This document shows, one piece after another, positions 1 through 6,978 of a DNA stretch of 17,962 nt (the stretch's first letter is position 1; each line of letters begins with the position of its first letter). Source of the DNA: Acidiferrobacterales bacterium. GTDB lineage: Bacteria; Pseudomonadota; Gammaproteobacteria; Acidiferrobacterales; Sulfurifustaceae. Made by a program: the position numbers and the translations under genes. The stretch is taken from assembly GCA_015492195.1 (NCBI GenBank), contig WGFP01000120.1:1-17962 (forward strand), read 5' to 3'. Under the pieces are notes generated by a model, which worked only from the letters and a program-made list of their open reading frames with translations, had not been told where the DNA came from and searched no databases.

Positions 1-20
1 CAGATGTGTATAAGAGACAG
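1..20. other. Tn5/Nextera mosaic-end adapter remnant (not genomic)
   Basis: Bases 2-20 read AGATGTGTATAAGAGACAG, the 19-bp Tn5 mosaic end used in tagmentation libraries. The C at base 1 fits the read-1 adapter, in which the mosaic end is preceded by C. Genomic sequence resumes at 21, where the tsaD reading frame is intact up to the junction. This is untrimmed adapter at the contig end, not a native transposon end: a real Tn5 end would sit next to transposase or a second inverted end, and neither is present. Confidence 0.96.
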
Positions 21-572
21 CTCGATCGCCGGACCGCCGGGGTAGCCCAGCCCCAGAAGCTTCGCGGTTTTGTCGAAGGCCTCGCCGACGGCGTCGTCGA
101 GCGATTCACCGAGAATCCGGTAGTCGCCGAGGTTACGCACGTCGGCGAGCAGGGTGTGTCCGCCGGAGACGAGAAGCGCCAGAAACGGGAAGGTCGGCGG
201 GTCCGGCTCGAGCATGGGCGAAAGCAGGTGTCCTTCCATGTGGTGGATCGCCACCGCCGGGACGTTCCAGGCAAAGGCCAGGCTGCGGCCGAGCGCGGCG
301 CCCACCAGCAGCGCCCCCGCCAGCCCCGGGCCGGCGGTGTAGGCGATGCCGTCGATCTCCTGCGGCCGGGTCCGGGCCGCCTTCAGGATCGCCCGGATCA
401 GGGGGAGGGTTTTGCGGATGTGGTCGCGGGAGGCCAGTTCGGGCACGACCCCGCCGTAGTCGGCATGCAGCGCCGTTTGGGCGTAGAGCCCGTGCGCAAG
501 CAGGCCCTCCGTGGAATCGTACACGGCGATCCCGGTGTCGTCGCAGGAGGTTTCAAGGCCGAGGATACGCAT
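21..572 (-). CDS. tsaD: tRNA N6-adenosine threonylcarbamoyltransferase TsaD, 3' end cut off by contig edge
   Basis: TsaD transfers the threonylcarbamoyl group to A37 of tRNAs reading ANN codons, working with TsaB, TsaE and the TsaC product; it is cytoplasmic and usually essential. The visible 184 codons start MRILGLETSCDDTG, the family's ASKHA-type N-terminus. They carry the metal-binding HMEGH at residues 111-115 and later LLVSGGHT and GESLDDAVGEAFDK. The frame runs to GYPGGPAIE and stops at the adapter, so roughly the last 45% of a usual 335-350 residue protein is missing for technical reasons. It is divergent from rpsU, the standard arrangement in gammaproteobacteria. No clear Shine-Dalgarno precedes the ATG. 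The N-terminus matches the family exactly, so the start is well supported. Confidence 0.96.
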
Positions 573-751
573 GGGCGTATTTTACCGGTCCGCGCCGCCG
601 CCGGCGCATATAAACGGCATTTTTAGGGGTTCCGGAGCGGATTTAGGGTATACAAAGGTGACACGAATCTATAGAATCGCGCACTTTCTGCGAGAAATCG
701 CTGTTTTTTCAGGCAAGTAGTTTATATTCATTTTTGAGGTGATATTCATTC

Positions 752-964
752 ATGCCTTCAGTCCGGGTAAAGGAAAACGAGCCGTTTGAACTGGCCCTGC
801 GCCGCTTCCGCCGTTCCTGCGAAAAGGCGGGGGTCTTCACCGAAATGCGCCGGCGCGAGCATTACGAGAAGCCGACCGAGATCCGCAAACGCAAGGCGGC
901 CGCGGCCCGCAAGCGGGAGCTGAAAAAGCTTTCGCGCATGTTCCACCGCCCCGCCCGTCCCTGA
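752..964 (+). CDS. rpsU: 30S ribosomal protein S21
   Basis: S21 is a small basic protein of the 30S subunit needed for initiation on many mRNAs. The 70-residue product matches the family in length and sequence: it begins MPSVRVKENEPFELALRRFRRSCEKAG, continues with MRRREHYEKPTEIRKRK, and ends in a lysine/arginine-rich helix. A good Shine-Dalgarno, GAGGTGA at 736-742, lies 9 nt before the ATG. It is the first gene of the macromolecular synthesis operon, followed after 30 nt by yqeY. The 179-bp gap to the divergent tsaD must hold promoters for both directions, but I cannot pick out a convincing -35/-10 pair there. A short inverted repeat, TTTCT-GCG-AGAAA at 685-697, is the only obvious symmetric element. 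Confidence 0.98.
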   Translation: MPSVRVKENEPFELALRRFRRSCEKAGVFTEMRRREHYEKPTEIRKRKAAAARKRELKKLSRMFHRPARP

Positions 965-994
965 AGCCGGACCGATCCCACGGAGCCTTGGGCG

Positions 995-1441
995 ATGAGC
1001 CTTAAGGAAAAGATCAAAGACGACGTCACCCAGGCCATGCGCGCCAAAGACACGGCGCGCCTGAGCCCATTGCGCCTGCTGCAGGCGGCGATCCAACGGC
1101 GCGAGGTGGACGAGCGTATCACCCTGGATGACGCCCAAGTGCTTGCCGTCATCGAGAAGCTCGTCAAACAAGGCCGCGAGGCGGCGGACCAGTTTCTCAA
1201 AGGGGGGCGCCAGGACCTTGCCGACAAGGAAAACCGCGAGATCGCCGTGTGGCAGGCCTACCTGCCGCAGCCGCTCAGCGAGGCCGAAGTGGACAAGCTG
1301 ATTGCCGAGGCCATTTCCGCGACCGGCGCCGCTTCCATGAAAGAGATGGGCAAGGTCATGGGGCAGCTTAAACCCAAGCTCCAGGGGCGGGCCGACATGG
1401 CCAAGGTGGGGAGCAAGATCAAAACCCTGCTCGGCGGTTGA
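995..1441 (+). CDS. yqeY: GatB/YqeY domain protein
   Basis: This is a 148-residue all-helical protein of the YqeY family, related to the tRNA-binding tail domain of the amidotransferase subunit GatB. The cellular role is not settled; tRNA-linked roles have been proposed from the domain. Typical features are MSLKEKIKDDVTQAMRAKD at the N-terminus, LRLLQAAIQRREVD, a central KQGREAADQF, the AYLPQPLSEAEVD segment, and the C-terminal GKVMGQLKPKLQGRADMAKV. Full length for the family. It sits between rpsU and dnaG, as in Pseudomonas and many related bacteria, and is probably co-transcribed. A weak GGAG lies upstream of the ATG. Confidence 0.93.
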   Translation: MSLKEKIKDDVTQAMRAKDTARLSPLRLLQAAIQRREVDERITLDDAQVLAVIEKLVKQGREAADQFLKGGRQDLADKENREIAVWQAYLPQPLSEAEVDKLIAEAISATGAASMKEMGKVMGQLKPKLQGRADMAKVGSKIKTLLGG

Positions 1442-1498
1442 CCAAATCTGCGCTCCAAAGCGGTCATCGACTCCGTTTCCATTCCCGTCTCTGTCCAG

Positions 1499-1518
1499 CC
1501 TGCTTAGACCTGCTTAGA
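1499..1518 (+). repeat. Perfect 10-bp tandem duplication in the dnaG leader
   Basis: CCTGCTTAGA occurs twice back to back at 1499-1508 and 1509-1518, ending 8 nt before the dnaG ATG. It occupies the place where a Shine-Dalgarno would be expected, and neither unit resembles one. It may be a simple slippage duplication. Its position could affect dnaG translation, which is kept low in E. coli. Confidence 0.85.
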
Positions 1519-1526
1519 ATAGCCGG

Positions 1527-3308
1527 ATGGCCGGCCTGATCCCCAAGCAATTCATCGAAGACCTGCTGTTGCGCGTGGATATCGTCGATGTCATTGATGC
1601 GCGCGTGCCGCTGAAAAAAGCCGGCAAGGACTACAAGGCCCGCTGCCCGTTCCATGAGGAAAAAACCCCGTCCTTTACCGTCAGTACCACCAAGCAGTTT
1701 TATCACTGTTTCGGCTGCGGGGCGCACGGCACGGCGATCGGTTTTCTCATGGAGTTTGAGCACATGAGCTTTCCGGAAGCGGTGGAGGAACTGGCCGCGC
1801 GCGTCGGCTTGCCGGTTCCACGTCAGGGAGGCGCCGCCCCGGACAAAGGGCCAGGCGGCGCCGATCTTCTCGCGGTGCTCGAGCAGGCCGCGCGCTACTA
1901 CCGGAATCAGTTGCGTGATCACCCCCGGGCAAAACAGGCGGTGAATTATTTAAAAGGACGGGGAATCAGCGGCGAGACCGCCGCCGCGTTCGGTCTCGGG
2001 TACGCCCCCCCGGGTTGGGACAACCTGCTGCGCACCTTGGGCAAAGATAATGCCTCGCGCGAGGCTCTGCTGCGGGCCGGGCTGGCGATCAAAAAGCAGG
2101 GCGGCGGTTTTTACGACCGGTTTCGCGAGCGGGTGATGTTTCCGATCCATGATTACCGCGGGCGGATCGTCGGTTTCGGCGGGCGCGTGATCGGAGACGG
2201 GGAGCCGAAGTACATGAACTCCCCCGAGACGCCGTTGTTTCACAAGGGCCGGGAGCTGTATGGATTGTTCCGCGCGCGCGAGGCGATCAAGCGCGAGCGC
2301 CGCGTGCTGGTGGTGGAAGGCTACATGGACGTGACGGCGCTCGCCCAGTTCGGCATCGACTACGCGGTGGCGACCCTGGGGACGGCGACCACGCGCGAGC
2401 ACCTGGAACGGATTTTTCGTTTTGCCCCGGAGGTCATCTTTTGTTTCGACGGCGATCGCGCCGGGCGCGAGGCGGCCTGGCGGGCGCTGGAGAACGCCTT
2501 GCCGGTACTCCACGAGGGGCGCCAGATCGGCCTCCTGTTTTTGCCGGAAGGCGAGGATCCGGACTCGCTGGTACGCGGCGAAGGCCCGGAGGCGTTTGCG
2601 GCCCGGGTAAAGCAGGCCGTTCCGCTCCCGGATTACATGTTTCAGTCCCTGATCCGCCAGGTGGATCTCAACCGCCTGGACGGGCGCGCCCGTTTGGTGG
2701 AACTTGCCCGGCCGCTGTTGTCCAAGCTTCCCGCCGGGGTTTTTCAACAGATGATGCTGGATCGGCTGGCCGAGTTGTGTCGCATGGACCCCGGCAAATT
2801 GTCCAAGCTTCTTTTAATAAGCGGCTCGGAAATGCCCGGATCGGGAAGGCATGCTTTGTTTTCGGCGGCGGGGCCCAAGACCCCGTCAATGATGCGCCTG
2901 GCCATTGCGCTTGCGGTGCAGCATCCTGAATTGGCGGCCGACGCCCCGGACCCGCATACTCTTGGCGACCTGGATTTACCGGGCGCTCCCCTGTTTCAGG
3001 CGGTCCTGGAATTGCTTAAGGCGCACCCCGGCATGAATACCGCCGCCATTATCGAGCATTTCCGGGATACCGAGCATCAGCCGCACGTGGCCAAGCTGGC
3101 GGCTTGGCGGCACCCGGCCCTGCAACAAGACGTCGCGGCGGAGTTCCGGGGGGTGCTGGATCGGCTCCGTAGAACCGCCGCCAAGGCCAGAGCCGACCGG
3201 CTTTTGGACAAACAACGTGCCCAGGGGTTGGATTCGGCGGAAAAGGCTGAATTGGCGCGCCTTTTGTCGGAAAAACGGAAAAAAAGTGAATTTTCACCCA
3301 ACTATTGA
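1527..3308 (+). CDS. dnaG: DNA primase DnaG
   Basis: DnaG lays RNA primers at the replication fork and is recruited by the DnaB helicase. The 593-residue protein is normal in length. Domains seen: a CHC2 zinc-binding domain with C40, H43, C61 and C64 (CPFHEEKTPSF, then FYHCFGCGAHG); a catalytic core with GRIVGFGGR near 212-220; and a TOPRIM fold with E264 in VVEGYMDV and D308/D310 in FCFDGDRAG. The C-terminal part, from about 440, is less conserved, as expected for the helicase-binding domain. The start MAGLIPKQFIEDLL is collinear with E. coli DnaG. There is no Shine-Dalgarno and no LexA box in the 85-bp gap after yqeY, suggesting weak translation. Confidence 0.98.
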   Translation: MAGLIPKQFIEDLLLRVDIVDVIDARVPLKKAGKDYKARCPFHEEKTPSFTVSTTKQFYHCFGCGAHGTAIGFLMEFEHMSFPEAVEELAARVGLPVPRQGGAAPDKGPGGADLLAVLEQAARYYRNQLRDHPRAKQAVNYLKGRGISGETAAAFGLGYAPPGWDNLLRTLGKDNASREALLRAGLAIKKQGGGFYDRFRERVMFPIHDYRGRIVGFGGRVIGDGEPKYMNSPETPLFHKGRELYGLFRAREAIKRERRVLVVEGYMDVTALAQFGIDYAVATLGTATTREHLERIFRFAPEVIFCFDGDRAGREAAWRALENALPVLHEGRQIGLLFLPEGEDPDSLVRGEGPEAFAARVKQAVPLPDYMFQSLIRQVDLNRLDGRARLVELARPLLSKLPAGVFQQMMLDRLAELCRMDPGKLSKLLLISGSEMPGSGRHALFSAAGPKTPSMMRLAIALAVQHPELAADAPDPHTLGDLDLPGAPLFQAVLELLKAHPGMNTAAIIEHFRDTEHQPHVAKLAAWRHPALQQDVAAEFRGVLDRLRRTAAKARADRLLDKQRAQGLDSAEKAELARLLSEKRKKSEFSPNY

Positions 3309-3313
3309 AAAAC

Positions 3314-3342
3314 TTGGGGGGAGTAAGCATCTAAGCTATACT
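3314..3342 (+). promoter_or_regulatory. Candidate sigma-70 promoter for rpoD
   Basis: In the 79-bp gap between dnaG and rpoD, TATACT at 3337-3342 matches the -10 consensus at 5 of 6 positions. TTGGGG at 3314-3319 keeps the TTG of the -35, with 17 bp between them. The transcript would begin around 3349, leaving a leader of about 40 nt before the ATG at 3388. An independent promoter fits the need for more sigma factor than primase. This was recognised by eye only. Confidence 0.5.
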
Positions 3343-3387
3343 AAACAGCTTTACTTTTAGGTACTGATTTTGCGACCAGATAGACTT

Positions 3388-5232
3388 ATGGACCAGGAAA
3401 CGCAGCGCTCCCAGCTCAAAAAGCTGATCATTCAGGGTAAGGAGCAGGGCTTTCTTACCTACCGTGAAATAAACGACCATCTCCCCGAGGAAATTCACGA
3501 CACCGACCAGATCGAGGCGGTGGTGAATATGATCAACGACATGGGGATCCAGGTCTACGACGAAGCCCCGGACCCGGACACGCTGCTGCTCAAAACCGAA
3601 GCCGTCCCCGAGAACGAAGACGATGAAGCCGTCGAGGAGGCCGAACAGGTTTTGGTGTCGGCGGTTGACAGCGAATTCGGCCGTACCACGGACCCGGTGC
3701 GGATGTACATGCGTGAAATGGGGACGGTGGAACTTCTGACCCGCGAGGGCGAAATCGAGCTCGCCAAACGCATCGAAGACGGCGTGCGTCAGACAACCGA
3801 GGCCATTGCGGCGTGCCCCGCCGCCATCGCCGAAGTGATCCGCATGATGGATCTGATTGAAAATGAGCAGATGCGGCTTACCGATCTGGTGGTGGATTTT
3901 GTCGACCCGAATGCCGTTGACGCCCCGCTCCCGGTGATAAGCGGCCCCAAGGCTGCCCCCGAAGCAGGCGAAGGGAATGGGGACCAGAGTGACGCTTCCG
4001 ATGAGACCGCCGACGAGGATACCGGTCCGGACCGTGAAGAGGCCCTGGCCCGCTTTGCGCGGATTCGCAAGCTGCATGCAAACATGCTCAAAACCCTGGC
4101 GAAGAAAGGCTATGGCAGTCCCGAGGCCAAAAGGGTCCAGGCGAAGCTCGCCGATGAGTTTATGCAGATCAAATTCGTCTTCAAGCAGATCAATCGCCTG
4201 GTGGAATACGTGCGTTCGTTGGTCGATGAGGCGCGCCGCCAGGAAAGGGTTATCATGGATATTTGCGTCGGCAAGGCGCGCATGCCCCGTAAGGTTTTTA
4301 TCAAGTTGTTTCCCGGCAACGAAACCAATCGTCGGTGGGTAAAGAAGGCGATCAAATCCGGTGAGGGAAATTCGTCGGTCATTGAAAGCCACACCGATGT
4401 AATACGCGCGGCGCAGGATAAGCTGGGACATATTGAGGCGCGAGCCGGATTGCCCATCGGCGGTCTCAAAGAGATCAATCGTCGCATGTCGATCGGCGAG
4501 GCCAAGGCGCGGCGCGCGAAGAAGGAAATGGTGGAAGCCAACCTGCGTCTGGTGATTTCCATCGCCAAGAAATACACCAACCGTGGCCTGCAATTTCTCG
4601 ATCTGATTCAGGAGGGCAATATCGGCCTCATGAAGGCGGTGGACAAGTTTGAATACCGCCGCGGCTATAAATTCTCGACTTATGCCACGTGGTGGATTCG
4701 CCAGGCGATCACGCGCTCCATTGCGGATCAGGCGCGCACCATCCGCATCCCGGTGCATATGATTGAAACCATCAACAAGCTCAATCGCATTTCGCGTCAG
4801 ATGTTACAGGAAATGGGGCGTGAGGCCACGCCTGAGGAACTGGCGGAACGCATGGAAATGCCGGAAGACAAGATTCGCAAGGTGCTCAAGATCGCGAAGG
4901 AACCGATCTCCATGGAAACCCCGATCGGCGATGACGAAGATTCGCATCTCGGAGATTTTGTGGAGGACGTGAATACCGTGGCGCCGCCGGAGGCGGCCAC
5001 CGGCAGCGGCCTGAAGTACGCCACCACGGAAATCCTGGATACCCTGACCGCGAGAGAGGCCAAGGTTCTGCGGATGCGTTTCGGCATCGGCATGAACACC
5101 GACCACACCCTGGAAGAGGTTGGAAAACAGTTCGACGTGACACGCGAGCGCATCCGCCAGATCGAAGCCAAGGCGCTGCGCAAACTGCGTCACCCGAGCC
5201 GCTCCGAACACCTGCGCAGTTTTATCGATTAG
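3388..5232 (+). CDS. rpoD: RNA polymerase sigma factor RpoD (sigma-70)
   Basis: This is the primary sigma factor, which directs core RNA polymerase to housekeeping promoters. The 614-residue protein has region 1.1 (MDQETQRSQLKKLIIQGKEQ), region 1.2 (DPVRMYMREMGTVELLTREGE), and an acidic non-conserved insert rich in D/E around residues 195-220. Region 2 starts at EANLRLVISIAKKY near residue 383 and includes YKFSTYATWWIRQAI. Region 3 starts after IRIPVHMIE near 452. The region 4.2 helix-turn-helix is LEEVGKQFDVTRERIRQIEAKALRKLRHP, near 575-603. I chose ATG 3388 rather than the in-frame TTG at 3370 because MDQETQRSQLKKL aligns with known RpoD starts. There is no strong Shine-Dalgarno. Confidence 0.98.
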   Translation: MDQETQRSQLKKLIIQGKEQGFLTYREINDHLPEEIHDTDQIEAVVNMINDMGIQVYDEAPDPDTLLLKTEAVPENEDDEAVEEAEQVLVSAVDSEFGRTTDPVRMYMREMGTVELLTREGEIELAKRIEDGVRQTTEAIAACPAAIAEVIRMMDLIENEQMRLTDLVVDFVDPNAVDAPLPVISGPKAAPEAGEGNGDQSDASDETADEDTGPDREEALARFARIRKLHANMLKTLAKKGYGSPEAKRVQAKLADEFMQIKFVFKQINRLVEYVRSLVDEARRQERVIMDICVGKARMPRKVFIKLFPGNETNRRWVKKAIKSGEGNSSVIESHTDVIRAAQDKLGHIEARAGLPIGGLKEINRRMSIGEAKARRAKKEMVEANLRLVISIAKKYTNRGLQFLDLIQEGNIGLMKAVDKFEYRRGYKFSTYATWWIRQAITRSIADQARTIRIPVHMIETINKLNRISRQMLQEMGREATPEELAERMEMPEDKIRKVLKIAKEPISMETPIGDDEDSHLGDFVEDVNTVAPPEAATGSGLKYATTEILDTLTAREAKVLRMRFGIGMNTDHTLEEVGKQFDVTRERIRQIEAKALRKLRHPSRSEHLRSFID

Positions 5233-5294
5233 ACTGTGTTCGCGCGTCCCAATTCGGGGGAGGGGCGTATCCTGCGCGTCGGGATTCTGACGTT

Positions 5295-5354
<60 letters not shown>

Positions 5355-5371
<17 letters not shown>

Positions 5372-5578
5372 ACATTACGCCGTAGGTTAACTTAGTCGTA
5401 TTGTTTCCGGTTGGATGACGGCATTTACCAACGGACTCGAACCTGCGGTTCGCCTTCTTCGCTTCGCGATCACGCTTCGCTCGAAGATCCGGGGCAGGCC
5501 ATCCGTGGCCTACCCGCTCGCCGAGACAAAGGTCCGGTGGACCTTTAAGCAATCCGGCTCGCCTAGCGGACCCGCCAA
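5355..5578 (+). repeat. Imperfect direct repeat of the tRNA 3' end spanning a 206-bp unit
   Basis: The last 18 nt of the tRNA region, TCCTAGCGGGCCCACCAA at 5355-5372, recur as GCCTAGCGGACCCGCCAA at 5561-5578, with 15 of 18 identical and 206 bp between starts. The layout resembles the 178-bp repeats behind E. coli tyrT, each of which begins with the final 19 bp of the tRNA gene. It could also be attachment-site-like, left by an element that integrated into a tRNA end, but no integrase or cargo is present. Between the copies, 5433-5443 (GGACTCGAACC) is an exact inverted copy of the T-arm segment 5347-5357. Confidence 0.7.
5428..5550 (+). ncRNA. Candidate structured RNA segment in the tRNA-Ile2 trailer
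   Basis: Four hairpins follow each other. CGAACC-TGC-GGTTCG at 5438-5452 has a perfect 6-bp stem. TCTTCG at 5456-5461 pairs with CGAAGA at 5482-5487 around an inner CGCTTCGC direct repeat (5460-5467, 5473-5480). GGGCAGGCCA-TCCG-TGGCCTACCC at 5492-5515 forms ten positions with one C/A mismatch. AAAGGTCC-GGT-GGACCTTT at 5528-5546 has a perfect 8-bp stem. There is no plausible coding sequence; the reverse-strand open frame here is a tRNA shadow. If the tRNA is transcribed through to the terminator at 5588, this segment would be a folded trailer released by tRNA processing. Function is unknown, and I cannot assign it to a known RNA family. Confidence 0.5.
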
Positions 5579-5587
5579 TTAGATTAG

Positions 5588-5613
5588 GGAGCCGGAAATT
5601 CCCGGCTCCTTTT
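5588..5613 (+). terminator. Intrinsic terminator of the tRNA/tail transcript
   Basis: GGAGCCGG at 5588-5595 pairs perfectly with CCGGCTCC at 5602-5609 around the 6-nt loop AAATTC, and TTTT at 5610-5613 follows directly. It probably ends the rpoD-tRNA-tail transcript and isolates ino1 from it. Confidence 0.85.
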
Positions 5614-5838
5614 CTCCTTCCCGAGGTTTTCGTGATTCGCCTCGGCGTAACTTGTATTTTCCCTGGAATTTCCCCCGGTAAATCGTTGTTTCTCTAGGGG
5701 AGCGGATGGGCTTGGCGCTTGCCTTCAAACTGTGGCAACATCTCTGGTTCGCCTCGGTAAATAGGGCCGCGGATCCACAACCCGGTGCGCTGTTTCGTGT
5801 TTCTTTGAGATTAAAAAAGCTTAGGAGGTGAACACAAA
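5614..5838 (+). other. ino1 leader region, no gene
   Basis: I see no open frame or RNA gene here. Two short direct repeats recur about 112 and 79 bp apart: TTCGCCTCGG at 5636-5645 and 5748-5757, and CGGTAAAT at 5676-5683 and 5755-5762. CCGAGG at 5621-5626 is inverted as CCTCGG at 5640-5645. TTGCC and GGCAA flank a 10-nt spacer near 5719-5738. No convincing -35/-10 pair is visible, though the ino1 promoter must lie here if the terminator at 5588 works. Confidence 0.6.
5823..5830 (+). promoter_or_regulatory. Full-length Shine-Dalgarno for ino1
   Basis: AGGAGGTG is complementary to eight bases of the 16S rRNA tail and sits 8 nt before the ATG at 5839. It is the strongest ribosome binding site in the window, while several housekeeping genes here have none. 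It predicts efficient translation of the inositol-phosphate synthase. Confidence 0.9.
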
Positions 5839-6978
5839 ATGAATAAGATCAAGATAGCCATTGTCGGGATGGGAAATTGTGCCAGTTCCCTGATTCAGGG
5901 AATTCACTATTACAAGGACAAAAGACAGGAAGATGCCATTGGCCTGATGCACTGGGAAATCGGCGGCTACTCGCCGGCCGATATTGAAGTGGTTGCGGCC
6001 TTTGACATCGACCGTCGCAAAGTCGGCAAAGACGTCTCAGAAGCGATCTTTGCCGAGCCCAACTGCACCACCGTGTTCTGCGCGGATATCCCGAAATCCG
6101 GCGTAGCCGTGCAGATGGGGCAGGTATATGACGGTTTCTCACAACACATGCAGGACTATAGTGACAGATACACCTTTATATTGGCCGACGAACCCCAGCC
6201 GTCAAAGGAAGCGATCGTTAAAACATTGAAAACGTCCGGCGCGGAGGTATTGATGAACTACCTGCCCGTCGGGTCTGAACAGGCCGCCCGGTTCTACGCC
6301 GAATGCGCCCTGGAGACCGGCATCGCTTTTGTCAATAACATTCCCGTGTTTATCGCCTCGGACCCCGATTGGGCGCAACGATTCGCGGAGAAGAACATTC
6401 CTATTATCGGCGACGACATTAAGGCACAGTTGGGCGCCACCATCACGCATCGCATGCTTACGGATCTATTCCACAAACGCGGCGTTAAATTGGAGCGTAC
6501 CTACCAGCTGAATACGGGCGGTAACACCGATTTCCTCAACATGCTTAACCGCAGCCGCTTGGCATCCAAGAAGGAATCAAAGACGGAAGCCGTGCAATCG
6601 GTGACGCATCAGCGCTTGGACGATGAAAATATTCATATCGGTCCCAGTGATTATGTGCCCTGGCAAAAGGACAATAAGATTTGTTTTATTCGCATGGAAG
6701 GCAAACTGTTCGGCGACGTACCCATGAATCTGGAACTGCGCCTGTCCGTGGAGGACTCCCCCAACTCGGCGGGCGTGGCCATTGACGCGATCCGCTGCGC
6801 GAAACTCGCCCTGGATCGCGGCATCGGCGGCGTGCTGCACGCCCCATCGGCGTATTTCTGCAAACATCCGGCGCGGCAGTACACCGACGACGAGGCCTAC
6901 CGCATGACGGAGGCGTTTATCAAGGGTACCTGGAAGAAAAACACGAAGGCGAAGGAGGAAGCGGCGGCTCATGGCTAG
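5839..6978 (+). CDS. ino1: myo-inositol-1-phosphate synthase
   Basis: This enzyme converts glucose 6-phosphate to 1L-myo-inositol 1-phosphate using a tightly bound NAD that is reduced and re-oxidised in one cycle; it is the entry step to all inositol compounds. At 379 residues it matches the short bacterial/archaeal type (Mycobacterium Ino1 is about 367). Visible motifs: the NAD-binding IAIVGMGNCASSLIQG at 6-21, VNNIP at 165-169, GDDIKAQLGATITHR at 191-205, NTGGNTDFLN at 225-234, and the lysine-rich ASKKESKTEAV at 242-252. Family residues appear intact. It has a terminator upstream and a methyltransferase overlapping its stop by 8 nt. The enzyme is uncommon in gammaproteobacteria. No inositol monophosphatase or CDP-inositol gene is in the window, so the end product cannot be told. 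Confidence 0.95.
   Translation: MNKIKIAIVGMGNCASSLIQGIHYYKDKRQEDAIGLMHWEIGGYSPADIEVVAAFDIDRRKVGKDVSEAIFAEPNCTTVFCADIPKSGVAVQMGQVYDGFSQHMQDYSDRYTFILADEPQPSKEAIVKTLKTSGAEVLMNYLPVGSEQAARFYAECALETGIAFVNNIPVFIASDPDWAQRFAEKNIPIIGDDIKAQLGATITHRMLTDLFHKRGVKLERTYQLNTGGNTDFLNMLNRSRLASKKESKTEAVQSVTHQRLDDENIHIGPSDYVPWQKDNKICFIRMEGKLFGDVPMNLELRLSVEDSPNSAGVAIDAIRCAKLALDRGIGGVLHAPSAYFCKHPARQYTDDEAYRMTEAFIKGTWKKNTKAKEEAAAHG

Noticed and set aside
1..20. Native Tn5-type transposon end
   Set aside because: It is exactly the engineered mosaic end at the contig terminus, with no transposase or partner end. A library adapter is the simpler explanation.
701..712. CTGTTTTTTCAG resembling a LexA box before rpsU
   Set aside because: The spacing is CTG-N6-CAG, whereas the gammaproteobacterial LexA site is CTG-N10-CAG. 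No correct site was seen before rpsU or dnaG.
3331..4758. 475-residue minus-strand open frame opposite rpoD
   Set aside because: It lies antisense to well-conserved rpoD sequence, matches no family I recognise, and reflects high-G+C shadow reading. The sense-strand protein is beyond doubt.
5372..5580. Remnant of an integrated genomic island with attL/attR at the tRNA
   Set aside because: The flanking repeats suit the idea, but the 206-bp unit has no integrase or coding cargo and is filled with hairpins. A tRNA-tail repeat fits better, though a decayed element is not excluded.
5710..5728. TTGGCGCTTGCC as a sigma-54 promoter for ino1
   Set aside because: The -24 GG is present, but the -12 GC at the required spacing is missing.
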